A DNA stretch of 64,000 nt, from assembly GCF_014698735.1 (NCBI RefSeq), contig NZ_JACJTQ010000005.1:1-64000 (forward strand). Reading direction: 5' to 3'. The translations under genes and the position numbers were made by a program. Shown in pieces: positions 18,988 through 27,538 of this stretch (position 1 is its first letter; each line of letters opens with the position of its first letter). This DNA comes from Anabaena catenula FACHB-362 (lineage in GTDB: Bacteria > Cyanobacteriota > Cyanobacteriia > Cyanobacteriales > Nostocaceae). Below the pieces are notes generated by a model. The model saw only the letters and a list, made by a program, of their open reading frames with translations. It ran no database searches and had not been told where the DNA came from.

Positions 18988-19788
18988 TTACACTCCAGGT
19001 GTACTTCCACCATCAACCTGAATTTCTGCACCAGTAATAGAAGAGGCTAAATCAGAAACTAAAAATAGAGCTAATGCTGCAATTTCTTCAGGCTTGACGA
19101 TTTTTCCTAGAGGAATTGCTTTGACTGCTTGTGCTTTGTATTCCTCCACACTAATACCCAAACTTTGAGCATTTTGTTCTGCTAAAGTTTTTGCTCTTTC
19201 TGTGTCTGTTAAACCTGGAGAAATGGCATTAATTCTAATATTGTCTTGGGCTAATTCTTTAGAAATCCCTCGTGTAAAGTTAAGCAAGGCAGCATTTGTT
19301 GTTCCACCTGGGAGGAAGTTAGGACGGGGTGTACGTCCAGCACCACCAATAATGTTAACAATGCGTCCATCTCGCTGATTTTTCAGATGGGGGACAACGG
19401 CTCTAACTAAACGAATGTAACCCAATAGTTTTAAATTCCAAGCATCTAAAAATGCTTCGTCACTCAGTTCTAGAAATGATCCAGCTTTTGCAGAACCAGC
19501 ATTATTAATCAAGATATCAATCTTGCCGAATTGTTCTAATGTTGTAGAGACAACTTTCTCAACATCTTCTGCTTTGGTTAAATCGGCACTAATACCAATA
19601 ATTTTAGCATTGGTATTAGGTAAGGATTGAATATCAATTACTGCCTGTTCTAATTTTTCTTGATTGCGGGCAGCAACCACTACATTCACACTTTCACTGT
19701 ATAAAGCTTTGGCTGTAGCTAACCCAATTCCAGCACTACCACCTGTGATAATTGCAGTTTTACCCGATAGATGTAGTTCTAAACTCAT
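18988..19788 (-). CDS. SDR family oxidoreductase
   Basis: Short-chain dehydrogenase, 266 residues from the ATG at 19788 (a GTG at 19800 is in frame but less likely). Motifs: TGGSAGIG, NNAGSA, and the C-terminal SITGAEIQVDGGSTPGV typical of the FabG-like group. The catalytic YxxxK is not evident where expected: after NIIGGAGRTPRPNF the sequence reads GGTTNAALLNFTRG, so the usual Tyr and Lys appear replaced. This resembles the atypical SDRs of similar operons, and activity should be checked. Fourth gene of the nine-gene operon. Confidence 0.85.
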   Translation of the reverse strand: MSLELHLSGKTAIITGGSAGIGLATAKALYSESVNVVVAARNQEKLEQAVIDIQSLPNTNAKIIGISADLTKAEDVEKVVSTTLEQFGKIDILINNAGSAKAGSFLELSDEAFLDAWNLKLLGYIRLVRAVVPHLKNQRDGRIVNIIGGAGRTPRPNFLPGGTTNAALLNFTRGISKELAQDNIRINAISPGLTDTERAKTLAEQNAQSLGISVEEYKAQAVKAIPLGKIVKPEEIAALALFLVSDLASSITGAEIQVDGGSTPGV

Positions 19789-19847
19789 AGTAAATTGCAC
19801 CCAAATAAGTTTTATGGTGGGAAAAAGCGAAAAATAGATTTAAAAAC

Positions 19848-20288
19848 CTAACTTTGCTTGGTAGCAAACTTTTCTAACAGGAATTGTTTGAGGTGTGGTT
19901 GCTCTAAATTAATGCCAATCTCAGTAGCTTTTTGGGTGATTTCCTCATAACTCAAACCTTCTTCAATTGCATTAGCAATTAAGGCTATTCCCCCGGCTCT
20001 TCCACCAGCAGCACAGTGAATTAAAATGGGCTTGGGTAAATTATCAATTTCTAGAATTGCCTCTGCTATTAGCTGTTGATTTGGTTCTTTAGGATTTAAT
20101 GGAACATTTGCGTATTCTAGTCCCGCAGCTTCTGCTTGTTGCTGTTCATCATGAAGAAAATCTTTCTCATCAGGAGAACGCAAATTCAGAACCGACTTAT
20201 ACCCCGCAGATGCTAATTCTTGTAGTTGCCCAGAAGAAATTTGTCCAGCAACACTCAAATCATCACTAACCTTTTTTAAATCACTCAT
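19848..20288 (-). CDS. DUF442/beta-lactamase-hydrolase-associated phosphatase-like protein
   Basis: Cytosolic protein of 146 residues with a tyrosine-phosphatase-like loop HCAAGGRAG near residue 100, the signature of the DUF442 (BLH-associated) dual-specificity-phosphatase fold. The N-terminal SDDLSVAGQIS and VLNLRSPDE segments also fit. In other bacteria this domain is often fused or linked to persulfide dioxygenase and sulfide:quinone oxidoreductase genes, which fits a sulfur-handling operon. Third gene of the nine-gene operon, 39 bp from the GST gene. Whether it is a phosphatase or handles a sulfur intermediate is open. Confidence 0.8.
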   Translation of the reverse strand: MSDLKKVSDDLSVAGQISSGQLQELASAGYKSVLNLRSPDEKDFLHDEQQQAEAAGLEYANVPLNPKEPNQQLIAEAILEIDNLPKPILIHCAAGGRAGGIALIANAIEEGLSYEEITQKATEIGINLEQPHLKQFLLEKFATKQS

Positions 20289-20327
20289 TTCTCTGCCTCT
20301 AGTTTGATCATTGTTTTAATTTAGGCA

Positions 20328-21536
20328 TTAATAAATAGATGCCAAAACTTTGTCTGCTGCGGCTCGAAATGCAGTAGCAGCACCAGCACTCATATCACGT
20401 GGCGCACAAATGCGATTTCTTAAATATGCCAGTGTAATAGCTCCAGTAGCAGCGAAAATAGGATCGATACTTTCATTGCCACCAGTTCTTCCTCCTGGTA
20501 ATATTTTTCCATTGCCATTGATAAGATAATCAGCTAATAATCGTAAGTGAAAATCAACAGCTTCTTGAATAATTGAGATATCACCTAAAGATTGAACTCC
20601 AGAATTTTTGAGAATATCACCAATAGCAAGTTCTCGATTATCACTCAATCTTTCCGCCGCTTCTGCTCGATATTCAATAAATTCACTTTCTGATAAATCT
20701 AAAGGTAGTGGATTACCTATAGGTTGTACGCCAAATCTACGTCGTAGCAGTAAATTGTTGGTAATATTGTCTGACTTAACTCTGTTGTAAGCAGGACGTT
20801 GTTTGAGTGCGTCCAACCAAGCATTTATGAGAGGAAAACGAGAGTTTCCTTTGATGTGATATCCCCTATACACTGGTAAATTAGCTGCCAATCTATCTAA
20901 ATGGGGACTATACATAATATCTACCAAACTAAATGTTGAGAGAAAGTAAGCACCTGGATATTTACCCAAAGTTTGCTCAATTTCATCTAATTTAGCTTCA
21001 AATTCTGCCTGTAGATTTGCTAATTCATTCGCATCCTCTGGAGGTTGGCGCAAGAATTTATAGGCAATATCTCGAAACCCATTGGTTTCAGCATCCTCTA
21101 CCCATTGCCTAGCAACAGCATTTTCTTCGGGATTTTCAGGTAATAAAGTTTCGCCAAACTGATCTTCCAATTCTAAGAGAATGTCTTTAGATTCATAAAC
21201 CAACTTACCTTCAATATATGCTGCGGGAACGAGGGTGGTAGGAACTAAATCGGTGTACCATTTAGGTTTGTTATTTAGATCAATAAACTCAGTTTCAAAG
21301 GGAATTTCTTTTTCTTCTAAAGCAAACCAAACCCGTTCGCAAAAAGGACACCAAGAGTTACTATCACGATATAACAAAACTGGTGGCTTAGTATTTGGGG
21401 GAAGTTTATGTAAACTGCTAGGAATAGGTACAGTAGAAGGAGCTTGTCCTGGTCTTTTTGAGCGACGTGCGGGGGTATGTTGTCGAGCAGTTTCTAATAG
21501 TTGTTCCCAACTAGATATAGTATTTAAGAGTGACAT
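20328..21536 (-). CDS. Glutathione S-transferase family protein, long form
   Basis: Protein of 402 residues. After a basic N-terminal leader, the thioredoxin-like domain begins near residue 50 with SWCPFCERVWFALEEK, a CPFC active site of omega/glutaredoxin type. The helical GST domain follows to about residue 260. An additional C-terminal helical domain of about 130 residues is not part of the minimal GST. Only 2 bp separate it from the methyltransferase gene, so the two are surely co-transcribed. A likely role is thiol-dependent cleavage or reduction of an organosulfur intermediate; substrate unknown. Confidence 0.85.
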   Translation of the reverse strand: MSLLNTISSWEQLLETARQHTPARRSKRPGQAPSTVPIPSSLHKLPPNTKPPVLLYRDSNSWCPFCERVWFALEEKEIPFETEFIDLNNKPKWYTDLVPTTLVPAAYIEGKLVYESKDILLELEDQFGETLLPENPEENAVARQWVEDAETNGFRDIAYKFLRQPPEDANELANLQAEFEAKLDEIEQTLGKYPGAYFLSTFSLVDIMYSPHLDRLAANLPVYRGYHIKGNSRFPLINAWLDALKQRPAYNRVKSDNITNNLLLRRRFGVQPIGNPLPLDLSESEFIEYRAEAAERLSDNRELAIGDILKNSGVQSLGDISIIQEAVDFHLRLLADYLINGNGKILPGGRTGGNESIDPIFAATGAITLAYLRNRICAPRDMSAGAATAFRAAADKVLASIY

Positions 21537-21538
21537 TT

Positions 21539-22195
21539 TTACCTCGCCTTGTTTGGAACGCCAGAAAACACAAATAATTGTTGTTCTTTGGATACAGCTA
21601 CGTTTTCACCTAAATAACGATGAATACCTACTCCCATATCTCCTGTAGCTGTGAGTTGAAAATTAACTTCCTTAAACCCGAATTCACGGAAGTATTTACG
21701 CACAGTTTCCGAGTAAGCAATACCGTTAGAATGTCCGCGAGTCCAGAGAATAAAAGCACCTTTTTTACTGAGAAAGCTCAGATTTCCTAATAAGCGATTA
21801 AGTTCATTTTCATCGGCTAAATTACCAAAAATACCACATACAATTACAATGTCTGCTGGTACTACTCCTACATAGTTAGCAGCAGCAGTTGCATCCCCGT
21901 TGATAAACTCAATTTGCTTTGTCAAACCCAATGATTCTATAGTTGCGCGTCCACGTTCAACTAACTGGGGATTGATTTCAACCAATCTTGCATATACATC
22001 TTCAGTGCGAGGGTGATTTGCTAATATTCCTAATAAATCTCGTCCATCACCGGCGCACACACTGACTATGCGAATGATGCCTGCGGGGGAGTTATCCAAA
22101 CTATAGGAAATATATTCCCTCACGATTTTTAAGCGTTGCTGTAGTTTGGCTTCAGTATTATAAAGATCGTGCCATTCCAACCAATCTTTTGGCAT
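21539..22195 (-). CDS. Class I SAM-dependent methyltransferase-like protein
   Basis: Rossmann-like protein of 218 residues. Motif I reads VSVCAGDGRDLLGIL, the acidic end of strand 2 is LVEINPQL, motif II is GDATAAANYVG and strand 4 VPADIVIVCGIFGNL. The family seems to be an uncharacterised cyanobacterial/proteobacterial methyltransferase. First gene of the nine-gene operon; its start is 67 bp from the dyad at 22263-22290, so it likely heads the regulated transcript. A thiol or carboxylate methyl acceptor is possible but not readable. Confidence 0.78.
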   Translation of the reverse strand: MPKDWLEWHDLYNTEAKLQQRLKIVREYISYSLDNSPAGIIRIVSVCAGDGRDLLGILANHPRTEDVYARLVEINPQLVERGRATIESLGLTKQIEFINGDATAAANYVGVVPADIVIVCGIFGNLADENELNRLLGNLSFLSKKGAFILWTRGHSNGIAYSETVRKYFREFGFKEVNFQLTATGDMGVGIHRYLGENVAVSKEQQLFVFSGVPNKAR

Positions 22196-22262
22196 AAAAA
22201 GAGATTTTTGGTTGCTAAAAACTTGGATTTTAGAGTGTATAATTGATTACTCAGTTATTTAA

Positions 22263-22290
22263 CTACTGTAACTTTATCAAATTACCGTAG
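22263..22290 (+). promoter_or_regulatory. 28-bp dyad operator candidate, site 4 (best)
   Basis: CTACTGTAA-N10-TTACCGTAG: arms pair in 8 of 9 positions. It lies 68 bp upstream of the nine-gene minus-strand operon. Spacer contains TTTATCAA. Confidence 0.6.
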
Positions 22291-22666
22291 ATTAATAATA
22301 AATACAGATTACCATAGAAACTCTGAGGAAATCAAGTCCTCAATAATTGAAAATTGACATCTGGTAAAAAAGATACTAGAGAAGTTCTATCCAAAGCCTT
22401 TACATACCCGTTGCAGAGGAAGAGTCAGACTTCCGGTCTGGTTTGTGGTATCGTATTACTTTCTACAATACCAGATAGACTTAGCTTGTGTAGTAGCGCA
22501 TTGAATGTGAAGCGTACTGAAGAACCTATGTGTATTCACTCAAATACTGGTGCGTAATTCCTGTCTGATTGAAAATGATGTAAGATTTTGTACTTGATGC
22601 ATATAGCCGTGGACAGGGTGGTTAGGACATCAATTGATAATGAAACTCTCACTAAAAGAGGGTTTT

Positions 22667-22702
<36 letters not shown>

Positions 22703-22736
22703 TATAAGTCCTCATTGTTTTAATTTCATCGCCAAA

Positions 22737-23672
22737 CTACGCAACTTGGACATTTTCTTCCATCAGGATTGCTTCAAAAGCTATCATTACTCGTGTATGA
22801 AAACGTTGGCGGTGTTTGAGTTTCCAAATAGACTGGACAATTTCTAATTTCTTGCCAGATTTTTTGTGTGGGTTGGTAATCTGTACAGCGTGTAATGTCC
22901 CTAATTGTATTTCTTTTTTCACCATTGATTCTGGAAGTGCAGCTGCACCAACACCACTTTCTACAACCGCTTTCACCATTTCACTAGTGTTGAGATTAAG
23001 CACAACATCTAGATTGCTGGTTTCCAGTTCCCAACTTTGTAAGGCTTGCTCAAACATTTGCTGTGCGCCGGAACCAGACTCACGCATTACCCAACCTGTG
23101 TTGAGCAATTCATCTAAATAAATCTCAGTCAGGTGATACCAAGGGTGAGATCTACCCACAACGATTTGCAAGCGATCGCATCCTACTTCGCTTTTTTCTA
23201 AAGATTGCTGCAATGATGGTTTAATATCACCTGTTACCAAACCCAAATCATACATACCTAAAGCAGTACCTTCACAAATTTCTTCAGCATTTCCCAACTT
23301 ACAATTTATAAAAATGCCGGGATATAACTGCTTAAACTGGCTAATTTTTTCGGGTAGCCAATAGTTACCAACTGTGAGACTAGCACCGACCTTCAACTCC
23401 CCTCGTTGTAGATTATTTAATTCCTTCAAGCCACGTTCTGTTAGCTCTACATGGTCAAGAATTTTTTGCGCCTCACCCTGTAATAATCTACCAGCGTCTG
23501 TAATTTCAATATGACGACCAATACGATGAAATAATCGGACTCCATATCCTGTCTCTAAGCTTTGGATAGCAGCACTGACTGCTGGTTGAGTAATATAAAG
23601 TGCTTCGGCTGCACGGGTAAAGTGCAGCATTTCCGCCACGGCTAAAAAAATTCGCAACTGTTCCAGTGTCAT
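22737..23672 (-). CDS. LysR-family transcriptional regulator
   Basis: DNA-binding regulator of about 311 residues from the ATG at 23672 (a TTG at 23687 is in frame). The winged HTH occupies residues 1-60 (MTLEQLRIFLAVAEMLHFTRAAEAL, shown in part; then ITQPAVSAAIQSLE), followed by the periplasmic-binding-like effector domain. It is the only transcription factor inside the island apart from small antitoxins, and a dyad copy lies 54 bp upstream of its own start. It is therefore the natural candidate for the regulator reading the 28-bp motif, in the manner of CysB/Cbl/SsuR. That assignment is inference. Confidence 0.9.
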   Translation of the reverse strand: MTLEQLRIFLAVAEMLHFTRAAEALYITQPAVSAAIQSLETGYGVRLFHRIGRHIEITDAGRLLQGEAQKILDHVELTERGLKELNNLQRGELKVGASLTVGNYWLPEKISQFKQLYPGIFINCKLGNAEEICEGTALGMYDLGLVTGDIKPSLQQSLEKSEVGCDRLQIVVGRSHPWYHLTEIYLDELLNTGWVMRESGSGAQQMFEQALQSWELETSNLDVVLNLNTSEMVKAVVESGVGAAALPESMVKKEIQLGTLHAVQITNPHKKSGKKLEIVQSIWKLKHRQRFHTRVMIAFEAILMEENVQVA

Positions 23673-23687
23673 TTTGACTATGTACAA

Positions 23688-24030
23688 GCTTGTATAGTAG
23701 TGATCTTAAACACCTGGGGAATATTATACGGTAAATTTAGCGGAAAGCAGTAGATAGTCGTAAATGTTCTTACAGTTATTTTCAGGTAAATAGACCACAA
23801 GCAAGCCTCTACGAATTATAAATTAGGAATTATTTGAATTTTTACTTTAATAAATTCATTTTATCGTTTTAATAATAAAGAGTATTTGTTTTTATCTAAG
23901 CTAGACCATAATATTGAATTCATAAGCTACTAAGCTTACCTATTGAGGTAATAAATTGCATCTTTAATGAATGGCAATTCTTTCAACTATCTTCTGAAAG
24001 AATTTCAATAAATAATTGCGGAGACAGACT
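23688..24030. other. Divergent intergenic region between lysR and cadD-like gene
   Basis: AT-rich, with the dyad at 23726-23753 close to the lysR side. GGAG about 8 bp upstream of 24031 is the ribosome site of the transporter. Nothing else recognised. Confidence 0.5.
23726..23753 (-). promoter_or_regulatory. 28-bp dyad operator candidate, site 5 (lysR autoregulation?)
   Basis: Minus-strand reading CTACTGCTT...CTAAATTTACCGTAT. Strong right arm and core. It ends 54 bp upstream of the lysR ATG, the usual place for LysR autoregulatory sites. Confidence 0.5.
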
Positions 24031-24705
24031 ATGAGTTGGCTAATTGGTACATTAATTATTGGCATATCTGCGGCTTTTGCAACTACGTTTGATGATAACT
24101 TATACTTGACAGCTTTTTTTGGTAAAGTAAATCATATCTTTCGTCCCAAGCATATCATTATTGGCGAATTTATGGGATTCACCACATTAGTAATAGCTAG
24201 TCTCCCTGGTTTCTTCGGTGGTTTATTTCTTCCAGAAGCATGGATTGGATTGCTAGGGATTCTGCCAATCATAATTGGTATCAGCCATTTAATGAATCGA
24301 GACGAGGAAGAAGATACTTTACAAGCTGTATCAGTTAAATTTGCTCATTCAGTCAAACCTCAGCGTCAGGAAAAAACATTATTAGCAACACTTAAAGATC
24401 CCCAAACCTATCGCGTTTCTGCGGTAACGATTGCTAATGGTGGAAACAATATTGGTATCTATATCCCGTTATTTGCCAGCAGTAATGTTCCCAGTCTGGC
24501 AGTAATTTTATGTGTTTGCTATTCAAGTGTTGGACTATGGTGCTTTCTTTCTTATAACCTGACTCGAAATCCTCTCATGGCTTCTGTTATGACTCGGTAT
24601 GGTCGGAAAATCTTTCCATTTGTATTAATATACTTGGGTTTATCTATCATGGTTAAAAGTGGAACTCATGAACTTGTACCTAATTTAGCCATGCTTTTCC
24701 AATAA
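24031..24705 (+). CDS. CadD-like cadmium/cation resistance transporter family protein
   Basis: Membrane protein of 224 residues with about five or six hydrophobic segments. The start MSWLIGTLIIGISAAFATTFDD (shown in part by its first residues and the TTFDDNLYL motif) and the NGGNNIGIYIPLFA segment are characteristic of the CadD family. The ATG at 24031 is chosen because GGAG lies about 8 bp before it; the frame extends 15 bp further to a TTG. Ion or solute specificity is unknown. It probably forms a transcript with the small secreted protein that follows. Confidence 0.82.
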   Translation: MSWLIGTLIIGISAAFATTFDDNLYLTAFFGKVNHIFRPKHIIIGEFMGFTTLVIASLPGFFGGLFLPEAWIGLLGILPIIIGISHLMNRDEEEDTLQAVSVKFAHSVKPQRQEKTLLATLKDPQTYRVSAVTIANGGNNIGIYIPLFASSNVPSLAVILCVCYSSVGLWCFLSYNLTRNPLMASVMTRYGRKIFPFVLIYLGLSIMVKSGTHELVPNLAMLFQ

Positions 24706-24762
24706 ATAATTTATAAATAATTTATAAATTATTTGTCGTAGATAACAGCTTAAATCAAACAC

Positions 24763-25062
24763 ATGAAAATTATCAAAATCTCTTTAATGATTTTAATCCT
24801 TTTAATAAATTTAGTACTTGCTGCCCCCTCTTGGGCAGATGGAACATCACACTTAAGTTCAAATTCCGACTATTTCATAGGACAAAAAGTTATTTGGCTT
24901 TATAAAGCTCGTGCTGATTCTGAAAACACTCAACGAATTCCTGCCGAAGTTATCAAATTAGGTTCTAAGCAAGTACAAGTCAAGGTACAGAAAAATAAAA
25001 ATGACTTTGTTAATCGTTGGGTAAATCGAGAACGCTTGGAAGTTGACAAAAGTAACCATTAA
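24763..25062 (+). CDS. Small secreted hypothetical protein
   Basis: 99 residues with a clear signal peptide (hydrophobic residues 5-20, cleavage near SWA-DG). The mature part, about 70 residues, is basic and without Cys or Met; IGQKVIWLYKAR and KQVQVKVQK suggest a small beta-rich (SH3- or KOW-like) fold. No family recognised. It lies 57 bp after the CadD-like gene, with AT-rich direct repeats (ATAATTTATAA twice) between. Confidence 0.6.
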   Translation: MKIIKISLMILILLINLVLAAPSWADGTSHLSSNSDYFIGQKVIWLYKARADSENTQRIPAEVIKLGSKQVQVKVQKNKNDFVNRWVNRERLEVDKSNH

Positions 25063-25324
25063 ATTGATTTAAATTAATTAAAAAAAACTAAAAACGTAAT
25101 TTAATTGATTGAAAGAGTCATTTGATTTTAAACTAATCGATGACTAGATAAGCCTAATTATAGGTTTGCGGTTTTAATAATCAACTAAAAATTAATCATT
25201 ACTTTTATTTATGGTTATGAATAATAATAGTATTTGATTTCGAGGATGGATTGGTATTAAAGTAGAACTAAAGTGAATTAAACCCAAATTTAAAAACCAT
25301 ATCGAATTCACGAGGAATAAACAA

Positions 25325-25942
25325 ATGAACAAACCCAACTCAAAGAAAGTAAATTCTTGGCTTTTGTCCGCTGTATTTATGGCATTTCTGACAATATTTT
25401 CTCTTTTTAATCAGCCCTATGCTTTAGCTCAATCAGAAGTACCATTAGTAGCTACAGAATCCATATCAACTCCAATAGTATCTTCTGAGCCAGTTGCACC
25501 TCCAATAAAATTGCCAGTAAATACTGTGGCAGAAAATGTTCAACGTCTATTAACAACTAATGAATGTGTTGGATGTAACCTAGTGGGAGCGCAATTAGAT
25601 AATGCAAATCTGCAAGCAGCTAATTTGGCAGATGCAAATCTACAAGAAGCAGAATTAGAAAAAGCGAACCTACAAGGAACAATTCTCACAGCAGCTAATT
25701 TACAGGGAGTAGATTTAAGCAAAGCAAATATAGCTGGGGCAAATCTGCAAGGGGCAAACTTATTTGATGCAGATTTAGAAGGAGCAAACCTGCAAGGGGC
25801 TGATTTGCAAGGAGCAAACTTACAAAAGGCAGATTTACAAAAAACAAATCTCACAAATGCCAACATACAAGGTGCAAACCTGCTAGGGGCTGATTTAGAA
25901 AATGCAATAGTACCCGCAGGATTCACGAATCAGTATCAGTAA
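25325..25942 (+). CDS. Secreted pentapeptide-repeat protein
   Basis: 205 residues. A signal peptide (about residues 1-36, ending ALAQ) precedes a Pro/Ser/Val-rich linker and, from about residue 75, A(N/D)LQx pentapeptides in an unbroken run (around 22 units such as ANLQG, ADLQG). This forms a right-handed quadrilateral beta helix, here in the periplasm or outside. The repeat is introduced by NECVGCNL, a common cap in cyanobacterial members. Good ribosome site (GAGG) before the ATG. Function unknown. No island operator is seen upstream. Confidence 0.85.
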   Translation: MNKPNSKKVNSWLLSAVFMAFLTIFSLFNQPYALAQSEVPLVATESISTPIVSSEPVAPPIKLPVNTVAENVQRLLTTNECVGCNLVGAQLDNANLQAANLADANLQEAELEKANLQGTILTAANLQGVDLSKANIAGANLQGANLFDADLEGANLQGADLQGANLQKADLQKTNLTNANIQGANLLGADLENAIVPAGFTNQYQ

Positions 25943-25987
25943 TTCCAAGTGTTTAGCTACATGAATTAACACAAGTAACAAGTGTAA

Positions 25988-26019
25988 TCTCACCGCCACT
26001 ATTATTAAGTGAGGTGAGA
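25988..26019. terminator. Bidirectional stem-loop terminator
   Basis: TCTCACC...GGTGAGA outer stem with an inner CACT/AGTG stem, between the convergent pentapeptide gene and aldo/keto reductase gene, followed by T-rich DNA. Placement fits termination of both. Confidence 0.6.
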
Positions 26020-26049
26020 ATATCACTTTGTATTTTTTACAAAAAATGA

Positions 26050-27090
26050 TTAAGGTGCTGGATTTGGATAACGAGTATGAATTGCATCCAATTCCGCCAA
26101 AACCTCTTTTTCAAGCACTACATTTACACTATTTATATTTTCTTGTAATTGTGCCAAAGTTGTTGCACCAATAATCGTGCTTTTCACAAACCAGCGACTT
26201 TTAACAAATGCGATCGCTAATTGGGCTGGTGTGAGATTATACTTTTTAGCTACTTCCACATAAGCTGCTACGGCTTCCTGAACATTGGGTTTTAAATAGC
26301 GTTGTCCAAAACCTGGGAATAGAGATATTCTGGTATTTTCTAATTGTTGATTATCTATATATTTACCAGTCAAAAAACCAAAACCAAGCGGACTATAAGC
26401 CAATAAACCAACATCTGTATAACGAGAAACTTCCGCTAAACCTGATTCAAAATTACGATTGAGTAAATTGTAAGCATTTTGAGTTGTCAAAACTTTAGGT
26501 AATCCCAGTTCATTAGCAATGCGAATAAACTCACTGACTCCCCAAGGAGTTTCATTACTCAAACCAAGATAGCGAATTTTTCCAGATTTAATAACCTCAG
26601 CAAATGCCTTTAATTGTTCAGCAATAGACACAGTTTCTCGCTCAAATTCGGGATTATAACTTGTCTGTCCGAAAGTAGGAACATAACGATCTGGCCAATG
26701 AATTTGATACAAATCTATATAATCAGTTTGTAATCTCTGCAAACTATCATCAACTGCTTGTATGATATTTTCACGGTCAACTTTATTATTTCCGCCCCTC
26801 AACCAGGAAAAAGGACGACCAGGTCCTGCAATTTTAGTAGCAACAATCAATTTATCTCGCTGCTGTTTCTTCAACCATTCACCAATATAAGCCTCTGTCT
26901 TTCCTTGGGTTTCACCACGAGGGGGGACTGGATACATTTCAGCAGCATCTAGGAAATTTATTCCTTGGGTAACAGCATAGTCTAGTTGTTGATGTGCTTC
27001 TTCAATAGTATTTTGATGCCCATAGGTCATAGTTCCTAGACAAATTTCTGAAACCTTAAGGTCGCTTGCACCAAGTTGGTTGTATTTCAT
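26050..27090 (-). CDS. Aldo/keto reductase (Tas/YajO-like)
   Basis: NADPH-dependent TIM-barrel reductase, 346 residues. The catalytic tetrad is visible: Asp (NFLDAAEMYP), Tyr of the same motif, Lys (IVATKIAG) and His (QIHWPD). The C-terminal SRWFVKSTIIGATTLAQLQENI fits the cofactor-binding region. Length and N-terminus (KYNQLGASDLKVSEICLGTMTYG, quoted in part) match the Tas group. It is transcribed away from the porin operon, with a dyad copy in the shared upstream region. Substrate unknown. Confidence 0.9.
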   Translation of the reverse strand: MKYNQLGASDLKVSEICLGTMTYGHQNTIEEAHQQLDYAVTQGINFLDAAEMYPVPPRGETQGKTEAYIGEWLKKQQRDKLIVATKIAGPGRPFSWLRGGNNKVDRENIIQAVDDSLQRLQTDYIDLYQIHWPDRYVPTFGQTSYNPEFERETVSIAEQLKAFAEVIKSGKIRYLGLSNETPWGVSEFIRIANELGLPKVLTTQNAYNLLNRNFESGLAEVSRYTDVGLLAYSPLGFGFLTGKYIDNQQLENTRISLFPGFGQRYLKPNVQEAVAAYVEVAKKYNLTPAQLAIAFVKSRWFVKSTIIGATTLAQLQENINSVNVVLEKEVLAELDAIHTRYPNPAP

Positions 27091-27538
27091 AATGTTTGGA
27101 TAATTCTCATTAATGACATTTTGCTACAAAAACTAAAGATATGCCTATCTTATGTAACTACTTTAAATCTATTGGCTTACCGGAGTTAAAGTCTGAAACC
27201 GTATACTATCATACACTGCTGAGATAGACAACCCTTTGTAACAAATAATGTAAAGTTAGAAAAAATGTATCCATAAATACTCAAATTATACATTTTTTGT
27301 GAAATAGTGCTATTTAATCAAATAAACTACAGTAACTCGATCAATTTACCGTATTTATTTTAAATAAGGTAATTTTGTCACTACTATAGGCTTTCATGTC
27401 ATTACAAATACAAAATTTATCGAGAGTAGACCTTTTATAAAAAAATTCTTTCCGAGAAATTTTGATACTTTCCCTATGTGAAGGCGAAATTGGTTGTGAT
27501 TTCGTACCGGATTAAATTATGTGTGTGTGGTTATCAAA
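27091..27538. other. Divergent promoter region of aldo/keto reductase and porin genes
   Basis: AT-rich. Contains the dyad at 27327-27354 roughly midway. A possible 7-codon reading frame (ATG at 27519, peptide MCVWLSK) overlaps the porin start codon. No other gene seen. Confidence 0.5.
27327..27354 (+). promoter_or_regulatory. 28-bp dyad operator candidate, site 6
   Basis: CTACAGTAA-N10-TTTACCGTAT with a CGATCAA spacer. It lies 185 bp upstream of the porin and 237 bp upstream of the divergent aldo/keto reductase. Confidence 0.55.

Noticed and set aside
22263-22290. NtcA binding site
   Set aside because: The GTA...TAC spacing is longer than the N8 of NtcA sites in this and the other dyad copies.
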